A stretch of DNA of 64,000 nt from Sphingomonas sp. Y57. GTDB lineage: Bacteria; Pseudomonadota; Alphaproteobacteria; Sphingomonadales; Sphingomonadaceae. The notes beneath the pieces are model-generated. The model searched no databases and was not told the DNA's origin. It was given only the letters and a program-made list of their open reading frames with translations. The first letter of the stretch is position 1; each line of letters starts with the position of its first letter. This document shows positions 18,096 to 26,534 of the stretch, piece after piece. The stretch is taken from positions 1 to 64,000 of the forward strand of contig NZ_LDES01000092.1 in NCBI RefSeq assembly GCF_001015195.1, in the 5' to 3' direction. Position numbers and translations under genes: made by a program.

Positions 18096-19106
18096 TCAGG
18101 AGCCCACGCCGTCGCGCCTTCCCCCGCCGGCGGCGGACCGCTCCGGGTAGAGGAAGCTTGCACGATACTGGGCGGGGGTTACTCCGAGGCGATCGAGGAA
18201 AATGGCTCGCATACGGTCTGCCGAACCATATCCGCAGTCGAACGCCACGCTCTTCAAAGGAAGGTGTGTCGCCTCGAGCAGCTTGCGGGCGGCATCCACC
18301 CTCGCCCGCTCGACAAACTCGTGCGGGGTGATACCCGTCTCGCGGGCGAAGTGGCGGGCGAGGCTGCGCGCACTCATTCCCACCAGGCTGGCCATCGACT
18401 GAAGCGTGTGGCGCAGGGTGATATTCTCCATGACGTAGCCCTGCAGAAAGGCGATGGGAGACGCCGGGTCGGCGGGAGCCGAAAGATATGGGCTGAACTG
18501 CGATTGCCCGCCTTGCCTCTGGGCCACGACGACCAGGCGCTTCGCGACCGCGACGGAAATAGCCGGGCCATGCCGTTCGCGAACCAGGGCAAGGGCCAGA
18601 TCTATTCCTGCTGTCACGCCGGCTGAGGTGATAAGCGGGCCGTCCCGCACATGGATGCGATCGGGTTCCACGCGCGCCGCCGGAAAATGGGCGGCGAGCT
18701 GGGAAGCGATCTCCCAATGGGTGGTCACGCGCCTCCCGTCCAGGAGCCCCGCCTGGCCGAGCACGAAGGCGCCCGTGCATATCGACCCATAGACGCTCGA
18801 ACGTGTGGCCGCCGTCCGGAGCCAGCTGATCATTTCCTGATCCGGCGCGGCATAGGGCAGCTCCGGCCCGCCGGCCACCAGCACCAGGCTGAACTCGGAA
18901 CAGGCCTCCTGGAAGCTCAGGTCCGGAACGAGCTGCATCCTGTTGGAGGCGCGGACCGGTGACCGGTCGCGCGCGACCAGCAGCGTCTCATAGCGATCCG
19001 CCGGAGCGAGAAAGGCATTTGCCTCCGCAAACACGTCCACCGGTCCCGCCACGTCGAGCGCCTGGACGCCCTCGTGAATTACGACAGCCACTTTTTCCGC
19101 CGGCAT
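18096..19106 (-). CDS. AraC-family regulator with DJ-1/PfpI (GATase1-like) sensor domain
   Basis: About 336 residues. The N-terminal half is a GATase1-like domain (VAVVIHEGVQALDVAGPVDV, then YGSICTGAFVLGQAGLLDG with the nucleophile-elbow Cys, and VTTHWEIA). The C-terminal half is an AraC double helix-turn-helix (MSARSLARHFARETGITPHE, then KSVAFDCGYGSADRMRAIFL). Such GlxA/FtrA-type proteins are activators of adjacent catabolic genes. It is divergent from the HD-domain gene pair, its likely target. ATG 19106 lies nine bases after GGAGGAG; ATG 19115 or 19139 are alternatives. Confidence 0.88.
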   Translation of the reverse strand: MPAEKVAVVIHEGVQALDVAGPVDVFAEANAFLAPADRYETLLVARDRSPVRASNRMQLVPDLSFQEACSEFSLVLVAGGPELPYAAPDQEMISWLRTAATRSSVYGSICTGAFVLGQAGLLDGRRVTTHWEIASQLAAHFPAARVEPDRIHVRDGPLITSAGVTAGIDLALALVRERHGPAISVAVAKRLVVVAQRQGGQSQFSPYLSAPADPASPIAFLQGYVMENITLRHTLQSMASLVGMSARSLARHFARETGITPHEFVERARVDAARKLLEATHLPLKSVAFDCGYGSADRMRAIFLDRLGVTPAQYRASFLYPERSAAGGGRRDGVGS

Positions 19107-19312
19107 CGCTGGCATCTCCTCCTCGTGGCAGAAATCCATGCCTGCTTGTCCTGAATTGCAGCCTCGCCGGCATTGTGTCGAGAGCGCCATCCTACCCATA
19201 AGGAAAGGGCGAGATGCATCGAACCCATCGATGCCGACCCGCAACCGACCCAACCAGACGAGCATGTGCGCCGGTTCGCGCCACGCGGCTGCTTGTAGAA
19301 ATGGAGTTTGCG

Positions 19313-19954
19313 ATGAGTGCGGAGATTGCTGGCATTCCTGTGCCGGATAGCAAGATTGCACGTGCCGCCACCGAGCTGGTGCGCGACACCGAGAATGACC
19401 TCCTGTTCCACCATAGCCGCCGCGTATTTTTCTGGGGCGCGCTCACAGGTGAACGCAAGGGCCTCAGATATGACGCCGAGCTGCTGTACCTGGGCGCCAT
19501 GTTCCATGACATGGGCCTGACCCAGGCCCATATGAGCGCCGATCTTCGGTTCGAAGTCGACGGTGCCAATACGGCCCGCGCCTTCATGCAAAGCTACCAT
19601 TTTGCCGAGCGGGACATCGAGGATGTCTGGACAGCGATCGCCCTTCACACGACGCCCGGAATACCGGAGCATATGCGTCCCACCATCGCGCTCGTGACCG
19701 CCGGCGTCGAGATGGACGTACTCGGCATCAACTATCACGACTTCAGTCATGAACAACGTGATCAGGTCTGCGCTTGTCACCCCCGGGAACCGAATTTCAA
19801 GGAAGGGATCATCGCCAATTTCGCCGCAGGGATCGAACATAAACCGCTCACCACCTTCGGCAATGTGAAGGCAGACGTGCTCGCGCTGAAGAGCGCCGAT
19901 TACGTCCGACAGAACTTCTGCGCGATGATCCTCGGCTCCGCCTGGTCCAGTTGA
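19313..19954 (+). CDS. HD-domain metal-dependent hydrolase, copy 1
   Basis: A 213-residue HD-superfamily protein. The metal ligands are visible as His in LLFHHSRRVFF, the His-Asp pair in AMFHDMGL, further His in AIALHTTPGIPEHM and an Asp in EMDVLG. The helix order and motifs resemble cyanamide-hydratase-like HD proteins rather than nucleotide phosphohydrolases such as SpoT. I start at ATG 19313, eight bases after GGAG. The gene is followed by a close paralog and is divergent from an AraC/GATase1 regulator. Reaction unknown; hydration of a small nitrile-like or formamide-like molecule is one possibility. Confidence 0.8.
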   Translation: MSAEIAGIPVPDSKIARAATELVRDTENDLLFHHSRRVFFWGALTGERKGLRYDAELLYLGAMFHDMGLTQAHMSADLRFEVDGANTARAFMQSYHFAERDIEDVWTAIALHTTPGIPEHMRPTIALVTAGVEMDVLGINYHDFSHEQRDQVCACHPREPNFKEGIIANFAAGIEHKPLTTFGNVKADVLALKSADYVRQNFCAMILGSAWSS

Positions 19955-20028
19955 ACGGCATGTCCGGGCGGTCGCTCGACCGCCCGGTGTGCAACGGTGC
20001 GAAGCCTCCGATCAATGGAGATACTCCC

Positions 20029-20691
20029 ATGACCCCCGATATTCTCTGCGGCGTCGCCATCCCTGACAGCCGGATCGCGCGCGAAGCGACCGAGGCGCTT
20101 CGCGATGTCGCCAGCCCCTTGCTGTTCACGCACTCGCTCCGGGTCTATTTCTGGGGAGCACTGGCGGGGAACCGGCTCCAGCTCAGCTATGATCCCGAGT
20201 TATTCTACGTTGCTTCGATGTTCCACGATCTGGGGCTCACATCGCCCTATCGGGACAGTCAGCGCCGCTTCGAAGTGGACGGCGCCGACGCAGCGCGGGA
20301 GTTTCTGCGGCGGCACGGGATCGAAAAGAGCGAGATCGACAGGGTATGGGCGGCCATCGCCCTTCATACGACGCCCGGCATCCCGCAGCATATGCACCCG
20401 GAGATCGCCCTGCTCCACGCGGCAACCGGCATGGACGTTGCCGGGCGCAACTATGCGAGCTTCAGCGAGGAGGAGAGGCAAACCGTCACCAGTGCCTTTC
20501 CGAGAGAGCCGGACTTTGAAAATGGCATCATAGACGAATTCTGGCACGGCCTGAGGCATCGGCCGGACAGCACATTCGGTACGTTCAATGATGATTATCT
20601 CGCGCGACGGGATCCGACTTTCCGTCGGGCGGACGTCTGCAGCGTCATATTGAGCTCGCCATGGACCTGCGCGCATCACGCGCATCCATGA
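20029..20691 (+). CDS. HD-domain metal-dependent hydrolase, copy 2
   Basis: A 220-residue paralog of the preceding gene. Shared features are LLFTHSLRVYFWGAL, YVASMFHDLGLTS, RRFEVDGADAAREFL, AAIALHTTPGIPQHM and GMDVAG, so all metal ligands are kept. A start at 20029 follows ATGGAGATAC. The 74-base gap to copy 1 suggests one transcript. Duplication with full retention of active-site residues implies that two related substrates or a heteromer are useful. A strong hairpin terminator lies 47 bases after its stop. Confidence 0.8.
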   Translation: MTPDILCGVAIPDSRIAREATEALRDVASPLLFTHSLRVYFWGALAGNRLQLSYDPELFYVASMFHDLGLTSPYRDSQRRFEVDGADAAREFLRRHGIEKSEIDRVWAAIALHTTPGIPQHMHPEIALLHAATGMDVAGRNYASFSEEERQTVTSAFPREPDFENGIIDEFWHGLRHRPDSTFGTFNDDYLARRDPTFRRADVCSVILSSPWTCAHHAHP

Positions 20692-20737
20692 CCGTTGCGA
20701 TGCCGCCTGTATGCGCCGGCGACGTGGGAGCGGCGGA

Positions 20738-20775
20738 AAACCGGGCTGGCGGACGGAGACCCGCCAGCCCGGTTT
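20738..20775. terminator. bidirectional intrinsic terminator
   Basis: A perfect 15-base inverted repeat (arms AAACCGGGCTGGCGG and CCGCCAGCCCGGTTT) with an eight-base loop, lying between two convergent genes. The arms end in short A/T runs, so it can act on both strands. Confidence 0.85.
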
Positions 20776-20790
20776 CATGTGTGCCGGCGA

Positions 20791-23085
20791 TCAGAAACCG
20801 GTGCTGATCGAGAATTTGATGGTGGAAGGACCACCCTGTGCAAGGATGTTTGCGCCGGTCGACGCCCAGTAGCGCTTGCCGGTGATATTATCGGCATTCA
20901 CCCGGAACGTCGTCTCATGTCCGGCGATCTCATGCTTGTAGGCGGCGCCCAGACCGTAGAGCGTGTAGCCGTCGACAAAGGCCTGATTCAGCGCATTAAT
21001 CGCACGCTTGCCGATGTAGAACATGCTCGCGTTGATGCTCAGGCCTTCGACAACCGCATCGAGGCGATAATCGCCCGCCAGCGACACGGTACGCTTGGGC
21101 GTGTTCTCCACGCGCCTGCCGATGAGCGTGGGCGAGAAGCCCGACGGCCCGTTCGTCGTCGGCGCGCCGGATACCTGCTTGGCATCGAGGAACAATGCGC
21201 TGGCATAAAGCGAGAATTCGCGGGTGATCTCACCGGTCAGGCTGAGCTCCGCGCCCTGATAGCGCAGCCGGCCGTCCTGCACATAGACGTTGAGCCCGTT
21301 GACGTACGTCGCTGCACGCCGGATGTCGAAATAAGCCGCCTGGAAGAGCAGGCCGCGCTTCGGCTCGATCTTGATCCCGGCTTCCTTTTGCTTCGATTCC
21401 GTCGCCGGCAGCTGTTCGCCGAAATTCGCCGCGGTCGACGGCGCACCGGGGGTCGCTTCAAGGCCCTCGATATAGGTGCCGTAGATGCTGGCCCAAGAGA
21501 CGGGCTTCACCACCGCGCCATAGGAGAAGGACCAGGGCTTGGCCTTGAAGGTGGTAGTGCCCACCGTGCGGTTCTTCTCGGTATAATCGGACTTCCGCAC
21601 ACCAGCCAGCAGCTGCAGCCACTCGCCATATTTGATACGATCAAAGGCAAAATAGCCGATGTCGTTGATCTCCGTGTCGACATAGACCGGGAGCGGTTCG
21701 CCCGTGTTCGGAAGATCATGCGGGTTCGAGATATTCTGCCTGCAGTTCGCCGAGGTCACGCCCGGCGGGACGACCTGTCCGGCGAGGATGGCGCCGGTAA
21801 CCTGGCCGGTCGCGTTGTCGAACAGGCAGGTCATGCCGACATTTGCCGAACTCGATTGCTTGCGCAGGTTCTGCGAAGCGCCGACAAGCAGCTCGTGCAC
21901 AAAGGGCCCGGTTTCGAAGGTACCGGCAATCTCCGCCCGGAGATTGCGATTATTCGCCCGGTAATTGGGCTGGTAGTTGATCGTCATCGGATATTCGCCA
22001 ACCGTTCCCAGTAGCGGATTGGTGTTGGGATTGTTGGGATCGATCGTGTTGAAGTGCCGATCGCGGGACAGACGCGAGATACCGGCGCTGGCCGTGAAGG
22101 CCCATGCACTGGAGATCTTCCAGTTCAATGCACCGACGGCGTTGGTTTCCTCCGCGCGGTTGGTTGCCCAGTCCGGACCGAAATTGGTCGACGGATCGAG
22201 CAGGCTCGGCAGCTTGATCGCCGGATAAGGGTTCGCCTGGGTGGGTCGGGGCGTCAGGATGAAACGATAAACGCCCGGCTCATTCACCTTCTTGAAGATA
22301 TGTTCGGCATCGACGGTCAGCGTGAGCGTGTCGGTCGGCTTGATGTCGAACGCCCCGGAGATCAGAGAGCGCGTACCGGCGGTATGATCAATGCCGCTGT
22401 CGACCCGCGCCAGCACGCCGTTCAGGCGATAGCCGAAAATGCCCGTCGTGCCGCCGACATCGACGTGGCCACCGACACTTCCGTGGCTGTTACCGAACAA
22501 GGTGGCGGTCGCCATCGGATCCCTGGTCGGGCGCTTCATCGTCATGTTGATGATGCCGGAAGGCGTCGTGAAACCATAATAGAGTGCGGAGGCGCCCTTC
22601 AGAGCTTCGACGCGGTCCTTGTCCTCGAGCGGAAGGTCGATGAGGTTAATGATCGGCAGCGCGCCATTCAGGCGGTAATTGCCACGATTTTCCACATTGA
22701 TGCCACGGATGGCGAGATTGTTGTAGACCGAGGGAGCGGTCTGGGAGCTGGTAACGCCGGCCGTGTTGCGAAGCGCCTCGAGCAGGCCCTGCGCCTGTTG
22801 CGAATTGATCAGCTCGCGCGGGATGACGCTGACGGTCAGCGGGGTATCGAGCTGCCGCGCGCCGCGGAAGCTGCCGGCCTGGACGAGGTCGGCGCCAAAG
22901 CTGTTCTTGCGGTCGGCGGTGACGACGATTTCGTCGAGAACGGGCCCCCTCTTCGCGGCCGCGGCCTGATCGTCCGCGGCAGCTGCATCGGCCGACTGGG
23001 CGTTGGCCGCCGAGGCCGACAGCAAGGCCACGGCCAGGCTGGCCACCGACACGATACCGGCACTGCTAATTGACGAATTGCGCAT
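20791..23085 (-). CDS. TonB-dependent siderophore-type receptor
   Basis: About 764 residues. It has a signal peptide (SASAANAQS), a TonB-box LDEIVVTA, a plug with QLDTPLTVSVIPRELINSQ and VEALKGASALYYGFTTPSG, and a barrel ending in GGPSTIKFSISTGF. The plug wording (LIN-Q, KG-SA-LYG-PGG-like) places it in the siderophore receptor group. ATG 23085 lies just after GGGGGA; ATG 23097 is an alternative. Divergent from the dehydrogenase at 23393. Ferric chelate uptake is the usual role, but some members carry other ligands. Confidence 0.93.
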   Translation of the reverse strand: MRNSSISSAGIVSVASLAVALLSASAANAQSADAAAADDQAAAAKRGPVLDEIVVTADRKNSFGADLVQAGSFRGARQLDTPLTVSVIPRELINSQQAQGLLEALRNTAGVTSSQTAPSVYNNLAIRGINVENRGNYRLNGALPIINLIDLPLEDKDRVEALKGASALYYGFTTPSGIINMTMKRPTRDPMATATLFGNSHGSVGGHVDVGGTTGIFGYRLNGVLARVDSGIDHTAGTRSLISGAFDIKPTDTLTLTVDAEHIFKKVNEPGVYRFILTPRPTQANPYPAIKLPSLLDPSTNFGPDWATNRAEETNAVGALNWKISSAWAFTASAGISRLSRDRHFNTIDPNNPNTNPLLGTVGEYPMTINYQPNYRANNRNLRAEIAGTFETGPFVHELLVGASQNLRKQSSSANVGMTCLFDNATGQVTGAILAGQVVPPGVTSANCRQNISNPHDLPNTGEPLPVYVDTEINDIGYFAFDRIKYGEWLQLLAGVRKSDYTEKNRTVGTTTFKAKPWSFSYGAVVKPVSWASIYGTYIEGLEATPGAPSTAANFGEQLPATESKQKEAGIKIEPKRGLLFQAAYFDIRRAATYVNGLNVYVQDGRLRYQGAELSLTGEITREFSLYASALFLDAKQVSGAPTTNGPSGFSPTLIGRRVENTPKRTVSLAGDYRLDAVVEGLSINASMFYIGKRAINALNQAFVDGYTLYGLGAAYKHEIAGHETTFRVNADNITGKRYWASTGANILAQGGPSTIKFSISTGF

Positions 23086-23392
23086 CAAATCCCCCATGTC
23101 TTTATTGTGGGCACGGGGCTTCCGGTAAGCATTGCTCTCTCCCACCGGCTTTCCCGCTCATGTCCTTAGGCAGTGTCAGAGATAAGTGCCGAAGCTGACA
23201 CGCTGCTGTCACATCCCGGACACCTGTCCGAAATCCGCCGAGGGGAGGAGGATTGATATTCTTATTATATTTCAATATCTTGATAATCTATTCTTCAGCC
23301 CCCTTGCTGGCGGCATGTCGAAATTATGCGTGTCAGGACAGCGCCGTGACAGGCAGGCCGCCTAGGCGCGGCTTCGCGCTTCAGACGGTTTG
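23086..23392. promoter_or_regulatory. 307-base divergent intergenic region
   Basis: Contains a perfect seven-base inverted repeat GTGTCAG-N15-CTGACAC (23173-23201), followed by further CTGTCA/GGACA elements, and an AT-rich stretch (about 23254-23297). The latter could hold a Fur-type operator for the receptor, although no full Fur box was recognised. The rest shows nothing identifiable. Confidence 0.4.
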
Positions 23393-24469
23393 ATGGAGGT
23401 TGGCTTGCGGATCCTTTTGCTACCTGGAGACGGCATCGGGCCGGAAATCACCAGCGCTACGCGAAAGGCGCTGGAAGTTCTGTCCGACAAATACTCTCTC
23501 GGCCTGTCCTTTACCCAGCGTGCCATCGGCCATGCGAGCCTCGCGGCGGTCGGGACCACCCTGCCCCAGGACGTACTGGACGACGTGCCGAGAGCCGATG
23601 GCGTCGTGCTCGGGCCCGTTTCACATTATGATTATCCGCCGAAAGCCGATGGTGGCTTCAATCCATCGGCGGAACTGCGGGTCCAGTTCGATCTGTTCGC
23701 CAATGTGCGTCCCTGCCGGTCGAGGCCCGAACTCACCATGTTGCGTCGCCCGATGGACCTCGTGATCGTTCGTGAGAATACCGAAGGCTTCTATGCCGAC
23801 CGCAACATGCACGCCGGCACCGGCGAGTTCATGCCCGACGCCGATATGGCACTGGCGGTCCGCAAGATCACGGCGCGTGCCGCCAACCGAGTGGCTCGCG
23901 CGGCATTCGAACTCGCCCGACAGCGGCGGCGCCAGGTGACCGCCGTTCACAAGGCCAACGTGCTCAAGCTTTCGGACGGCCTGTTCCTGCGTGAAGTGCG
24001 CAAGGTCGCCGACGAATATCCCGATGTGACGCTGGACGAAGTGATCGTGGACGCGGCGGCGGCGCTCCTGATCCGGACGCCCGACCGTTTCGACGTGATG
24101 GTCACGACCAACATGTTCGGCGACATCCTCTCGGACGAGGCCTCCGAGCTTTCAGGAAGCCTCGGCCTGGGCGGAAGTATCAATGCGGGCGACAGCGTCT
24201 GTGTCGCCCAGGCTCAGCATGGCTCCGCTCCCGACATCGCCGGCAAGGGCATCGCCAATCCGACGTCGCTGATGCTTTCCGCCGCGATGCTCCTCGACTG
24301 GCTGGCCCGCCGCCATGACCGGGGCGACCTCGCCGCAGCGGCCGACATATTCGAGGCCGCCGTCGAGGCCGCGCTCGACGACCCTATCTCGCGCACGCGC
24401 GACCTCGGCGGCGAAGCCGGCACGGAAACATTTGCCGAGGCCGTCTGCCGGAACATCGGGAAAGCCTGA
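23393..24469 (+). CDS. isocitrate/isopropylmalate dehydrogenase family enzyme (D-malate/tartrate-dehydrogenase-like)
   Basis: A beta-decarboxylating dehydrogenase of about 358 residues. Motifs are LLLPGDGIGPEI, the substrate-binding IVRENTEGFYADR, catalytic Lys in VHKANVLKLSDGLF and the metal-binding TTNMFGDILSDEASEL. It acts on a 2-hydroxy-3-substituted diacid to give a keto acid plus CO2. It is not next to leuCD, so leucine synthesis is unlikely; the RENTEGFYA version is common in D-malate, tartrate and homoisocitrate enzymes. ATG 23393 lacks a ribosome site, whereas TTG 23405 sits five bases after GGAGG and may be the true start. Confidence 0.87.
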   Translation: MEVGLRILLLPGDGIGPEITSATRKALEVLSDKYSLGLSFTQRAIGHASLAAVGTTLPQDVLDDVPRADGVVLGPVSHYDYPPKADGGFNPSAELRVQFDLFANVRPCRSRPELTMLRRPMDLVIVRENTEGFYADRNMHAGTGEFMPDADMALAVRKITARAANRVARAAFELARQRRRQVTAVHKANVLKLSDGLFLREVRKVADEYPDVTLDEVIVDAAAALLIRTPDRFDVMVTTNMFGDILSDEASELSGSLGLGGSINAGDSVCVAQAQHGSAPDIAGKGIANPTSLMLSAAMLLDWLARRHDRGDLAAAADIFEAAVEAALDDPISRTRDLGGEAGTETFAEAVCRNIGKA

Positions 24470-24479
24470 ACCCGGCCTT

Positions 24480-24507
24480 AGGGCTCCGGGATGCCGTCCC
24501 GGGCCCT
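24480..24507. terminator. hairpin between convergent genes
   Basis: AGGGCTCCGGGA and TCCCGGGCCCT form a GC-rich stem with one bulged base and a short loop, directly between the ends of the dehydrogenase and the M20 peptidase. No long T-run follows, so efficiency is uncertain. Confidence 0.6.
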
Positions 24508-25742
24508 CAGGCTTTCGGTCTCCAACGGCCCTGCGCCAGTCGCGCTAGCAGGAGCGCGGACAAGCGGGCACGCTCCACCAGCGAGTCCGCGAACATATAT
24601 TCCCGATCCGAGTGGATGGCACCGCCGCGCACGCCCAGCGTGTCGACGACAGCCAGCCCCAAGGCCGCGAGATTATTGCCGTCGCATACGCCGCCGCTGG
24701 ATTTCCAGCCGAGATCGAGGCCGATATCCCGCCCGCAATCGCGCACCAGCGTGAACAAGGAGAGCTGATGATCGTCGAGAGGCTTGGGCGGCCGGTTGAA
24801 CCCTCCACGTCGTTCGACCTTCACCTCGTGCCGGGCCGCGACATGCTCGGCCGCCCTGTCGATCCTGTGCTCGATCCATGCGACGTCGTCCGCCCCATCG
24901 GCGCGCACATTGACCCGCAGAATCGCAAGATCGGGGACGACGTTGTTCGGGCCGCCGCCGTCGATGCGGGCCGGATTGACGAGGACGGACGGCCTTCTGG
25001 CGGGCAACTCCGAAAGAATGACCGCCAGGTCCGCTGCCGCGACGAGAGCATTGCGGCCATCGCCGGGATTGCGCCCGGCGTGGGCGGCCTTGCCTTTCAC
25101 GAGCAGGCTGAAATTACCGTTTCCCTTCCGCGCACCTGCGAGGGTGCCGTCCGGCAGATAGGAAGGCTCATAAGCCAACCCGACCTGACAGTTTCGGGCG
25201 ACATCGGCCAGAAGCGGCGCGGAGCCGAGCGAGGATATTTCTTCGTCCGCGTTGATCACGACATCGATGCCCAGCCGCCCTGCGAAAGGGGAGGCCTCGA
25301 AAGCCAGAAGCGCGGACAGCATGACACCGATCCCGCCCTTCATGTCCGCGACGCCCGGCCCCTGGAGCACGCCCGGCTCCCGCCAGCGCGCCTCCTGGAA
25401 AGGGTGGTCGAGGCCGAACACGGTGTCCATGTGCCCGACCATCATCACTCGCATAGGCGCTCCCGCGTGGAGCGATATCCGAAGATTGTGGCCATGATCG
25501 TGGAATTCGTGCGCGCCGTTCGGACCGATCGTCTCCACGGCGGCGGGCGGGTGCAGGCCGCACTCGCCCCCCAGCGGCGCAAAGGCCTCGATAAGGATAT
25601 CGGCCATCTCGCGGAGCCCCGGGATGTTGCGGCTGCCGGTGTTGAACGAGGACCAGCCCATGAGCTGCTCCACCATAGCCTTTTCCCGGCCGCCGATGTC
25701 GCGAAGCATCGCGGCTTCCGCCCTGTCGAGATTGTCCGCCAT
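24507..25742 (-). CDS. M20-family metallopeptidase (carboxypeptidase G2/ArgE-like)
   Basis: A 411-residue di-zinc amidohydrolase. Zinc and catalytic residues are seen in VGHMDTVFG, GVADMKGGIG, INADEEISSLGS, AYEPSYLPDG and IHSDREYMF near the C-terminus. The dimerisation domain lies between about residues 200 and 310 (KGKAAHAGRNPGDGRNAL). No signal peptide, so cytoplasmic. Such enzymes remove N-acyl or amino-acid moieties from small molecules. Near the ast genes it might process an N-acyl amino acid, but it is on the opposite strand and separate from them. Start 25742 has CGGAGATCAGG upstream. Confidence 0.9.
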   Translation of the reverse strand: MADNLDRAEAAMLRDIGGREKAMVEQLMGWSSFNTGSRNIPGLREMADILIEAFAPLGGECGLHPPAAVETIGPNGAHEFHDHGHNLRISLHAGAPMRVMMVGHMDTVFGLDHPFQEARWREPGVLQGPGVADMKGGIGVMLSALLAFEASPFAGRLGIDVVINADEEISSLGSAPLLADVARNCQVGLAYEPSYLPDGTLAGARKGNGNFSLLVKGKAAHAGRNPGDGRNALVAAADLAVILSELPARRPSVLVNPARIDGGGPNNVVPDLAILRVNVRADGADDVAWIEHRIDRAAEHVAARHEVKVERRGGFNRPPKPLDDHQLSLFTLVRDCGRDIGLDLGWKSSGGVCDGNNLAALGLAVVDTLGVRGGAIHSDREYMFADSLVERARLSALLLARLAQGRWRPKA

Positions 25743-25784
25743 CCTGATCTCCGCTTTGGTGCGGAACCCAGTTTCGTGCGACCG

Positions 25785-25825
25785 GCTGTCAGCAAGCTGT
25801 CTGGGGCCGACAGAATCATGACAGC
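25785..25825. promoter_or_regulatory. nested CTGTC/GACAG inverted repeats
   Basis: An outer pair GCTGTCA (25785-25791) and TGACAGC (25819-25825) encloses an inner pair CTGTC (25797-25801) and GACAG (25809-25813). It sits in the divergent gap upstream of the M20 peptidase and of the truncated M20/PepSY/ast genes. Probably a regulator binding site. Confidence 0.4.
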
Positions 25826-25942
25826 AGGCGTTTCTAGAAGCGTAGCGTGACGACAGCGAATCCGAGAGGTTTGAGTGATGGGACTATATCCGGGCGCGGC
25901 TGATCCGAATGATTCGATCGGCCGCTTCATCTTCGGCGATGA

Positions 25943-26530
25943 TGCCGCCGGATATACGACGCGCCGATCGCCGCCGACATGGCGGCCATCGGCGCCGGAA
26001 AGGCGGACCCCGCCGCCTTCGACAGGATCGCGAAAGCCAATCCGCTCTGGAACGCCTTCCTGCGAACCACGTGTATCTCCACGCTGATCCAGGGCGGGCA
26101 TGCCATCAATGCCCAGCCGCAGCGCGCCGAAGCCAATATCAACTGCCGCATCATTCCCGGCGAACCGGTCGAAAGCATCCATGCGCGCCTCATCGCGCTG
26201 GCCGCCGATCCGAAGATCCAGATCAACCTTGCGGAGCCGCCGGGGCCACAGGCATCCGCCCCCCCGCTCGCCCCGCACATCATGGAACCGGTGGAACGGA
26301 TCGCCGCGGAAATGTGGCCCGGCGTTCCCGTCATCCCGAGCATCAGCACCGGCGCTACCGACGGGCGCTATCTCAACGCGGCGGGCATCCCGACCTATGG
26401 CATTTCCGGCCTCTTCATCGATCCTGACGGCAATGGCGTTCACGGCCTCGACGAGCGGGTGCGCATCCGGTCGCTGATGGACTCTCGCGCTTTTCTGTAC
26501 CGCCTCATCAAGGCCTATAGCGGAAAGTGA
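25943..26530 (+). pseudogene. 5'-truncated M20 peptidase
   Basis: The open frame begins after a stop at 25940-25942 and encodes only the dimerisation domain and C-terminal catalytic part of an M20 peptidase: LRTTCISTLIQGGHAINAQPQ, ANINCRIIPGEPVESIHARL, PSISTGATDGRYLNAAGI and a final HGLDERVRI metal-ligand segment. The N-terminal zinc ligands (HxD, DEE) are absent. The first internal ATG is 25979. Upstream, in another frame, a short start with a GAGAGGT ribosome site (about 25878) reads MGLYPGAADPNDSIGRFIF and then runs out of frame. An old internal deletion is the simplest explanation. It still leads directly into the PepSY gene. Confidence 0.75.
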
Positions 26531-26534
26531 TGGC

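Noticed and set aside
23254-23297. Fur box upstream of the siderophore-type receptor
   Set aside because: AT-rich and suggestive, but no 19-base consensus-like palindrome could be matched convincingly.
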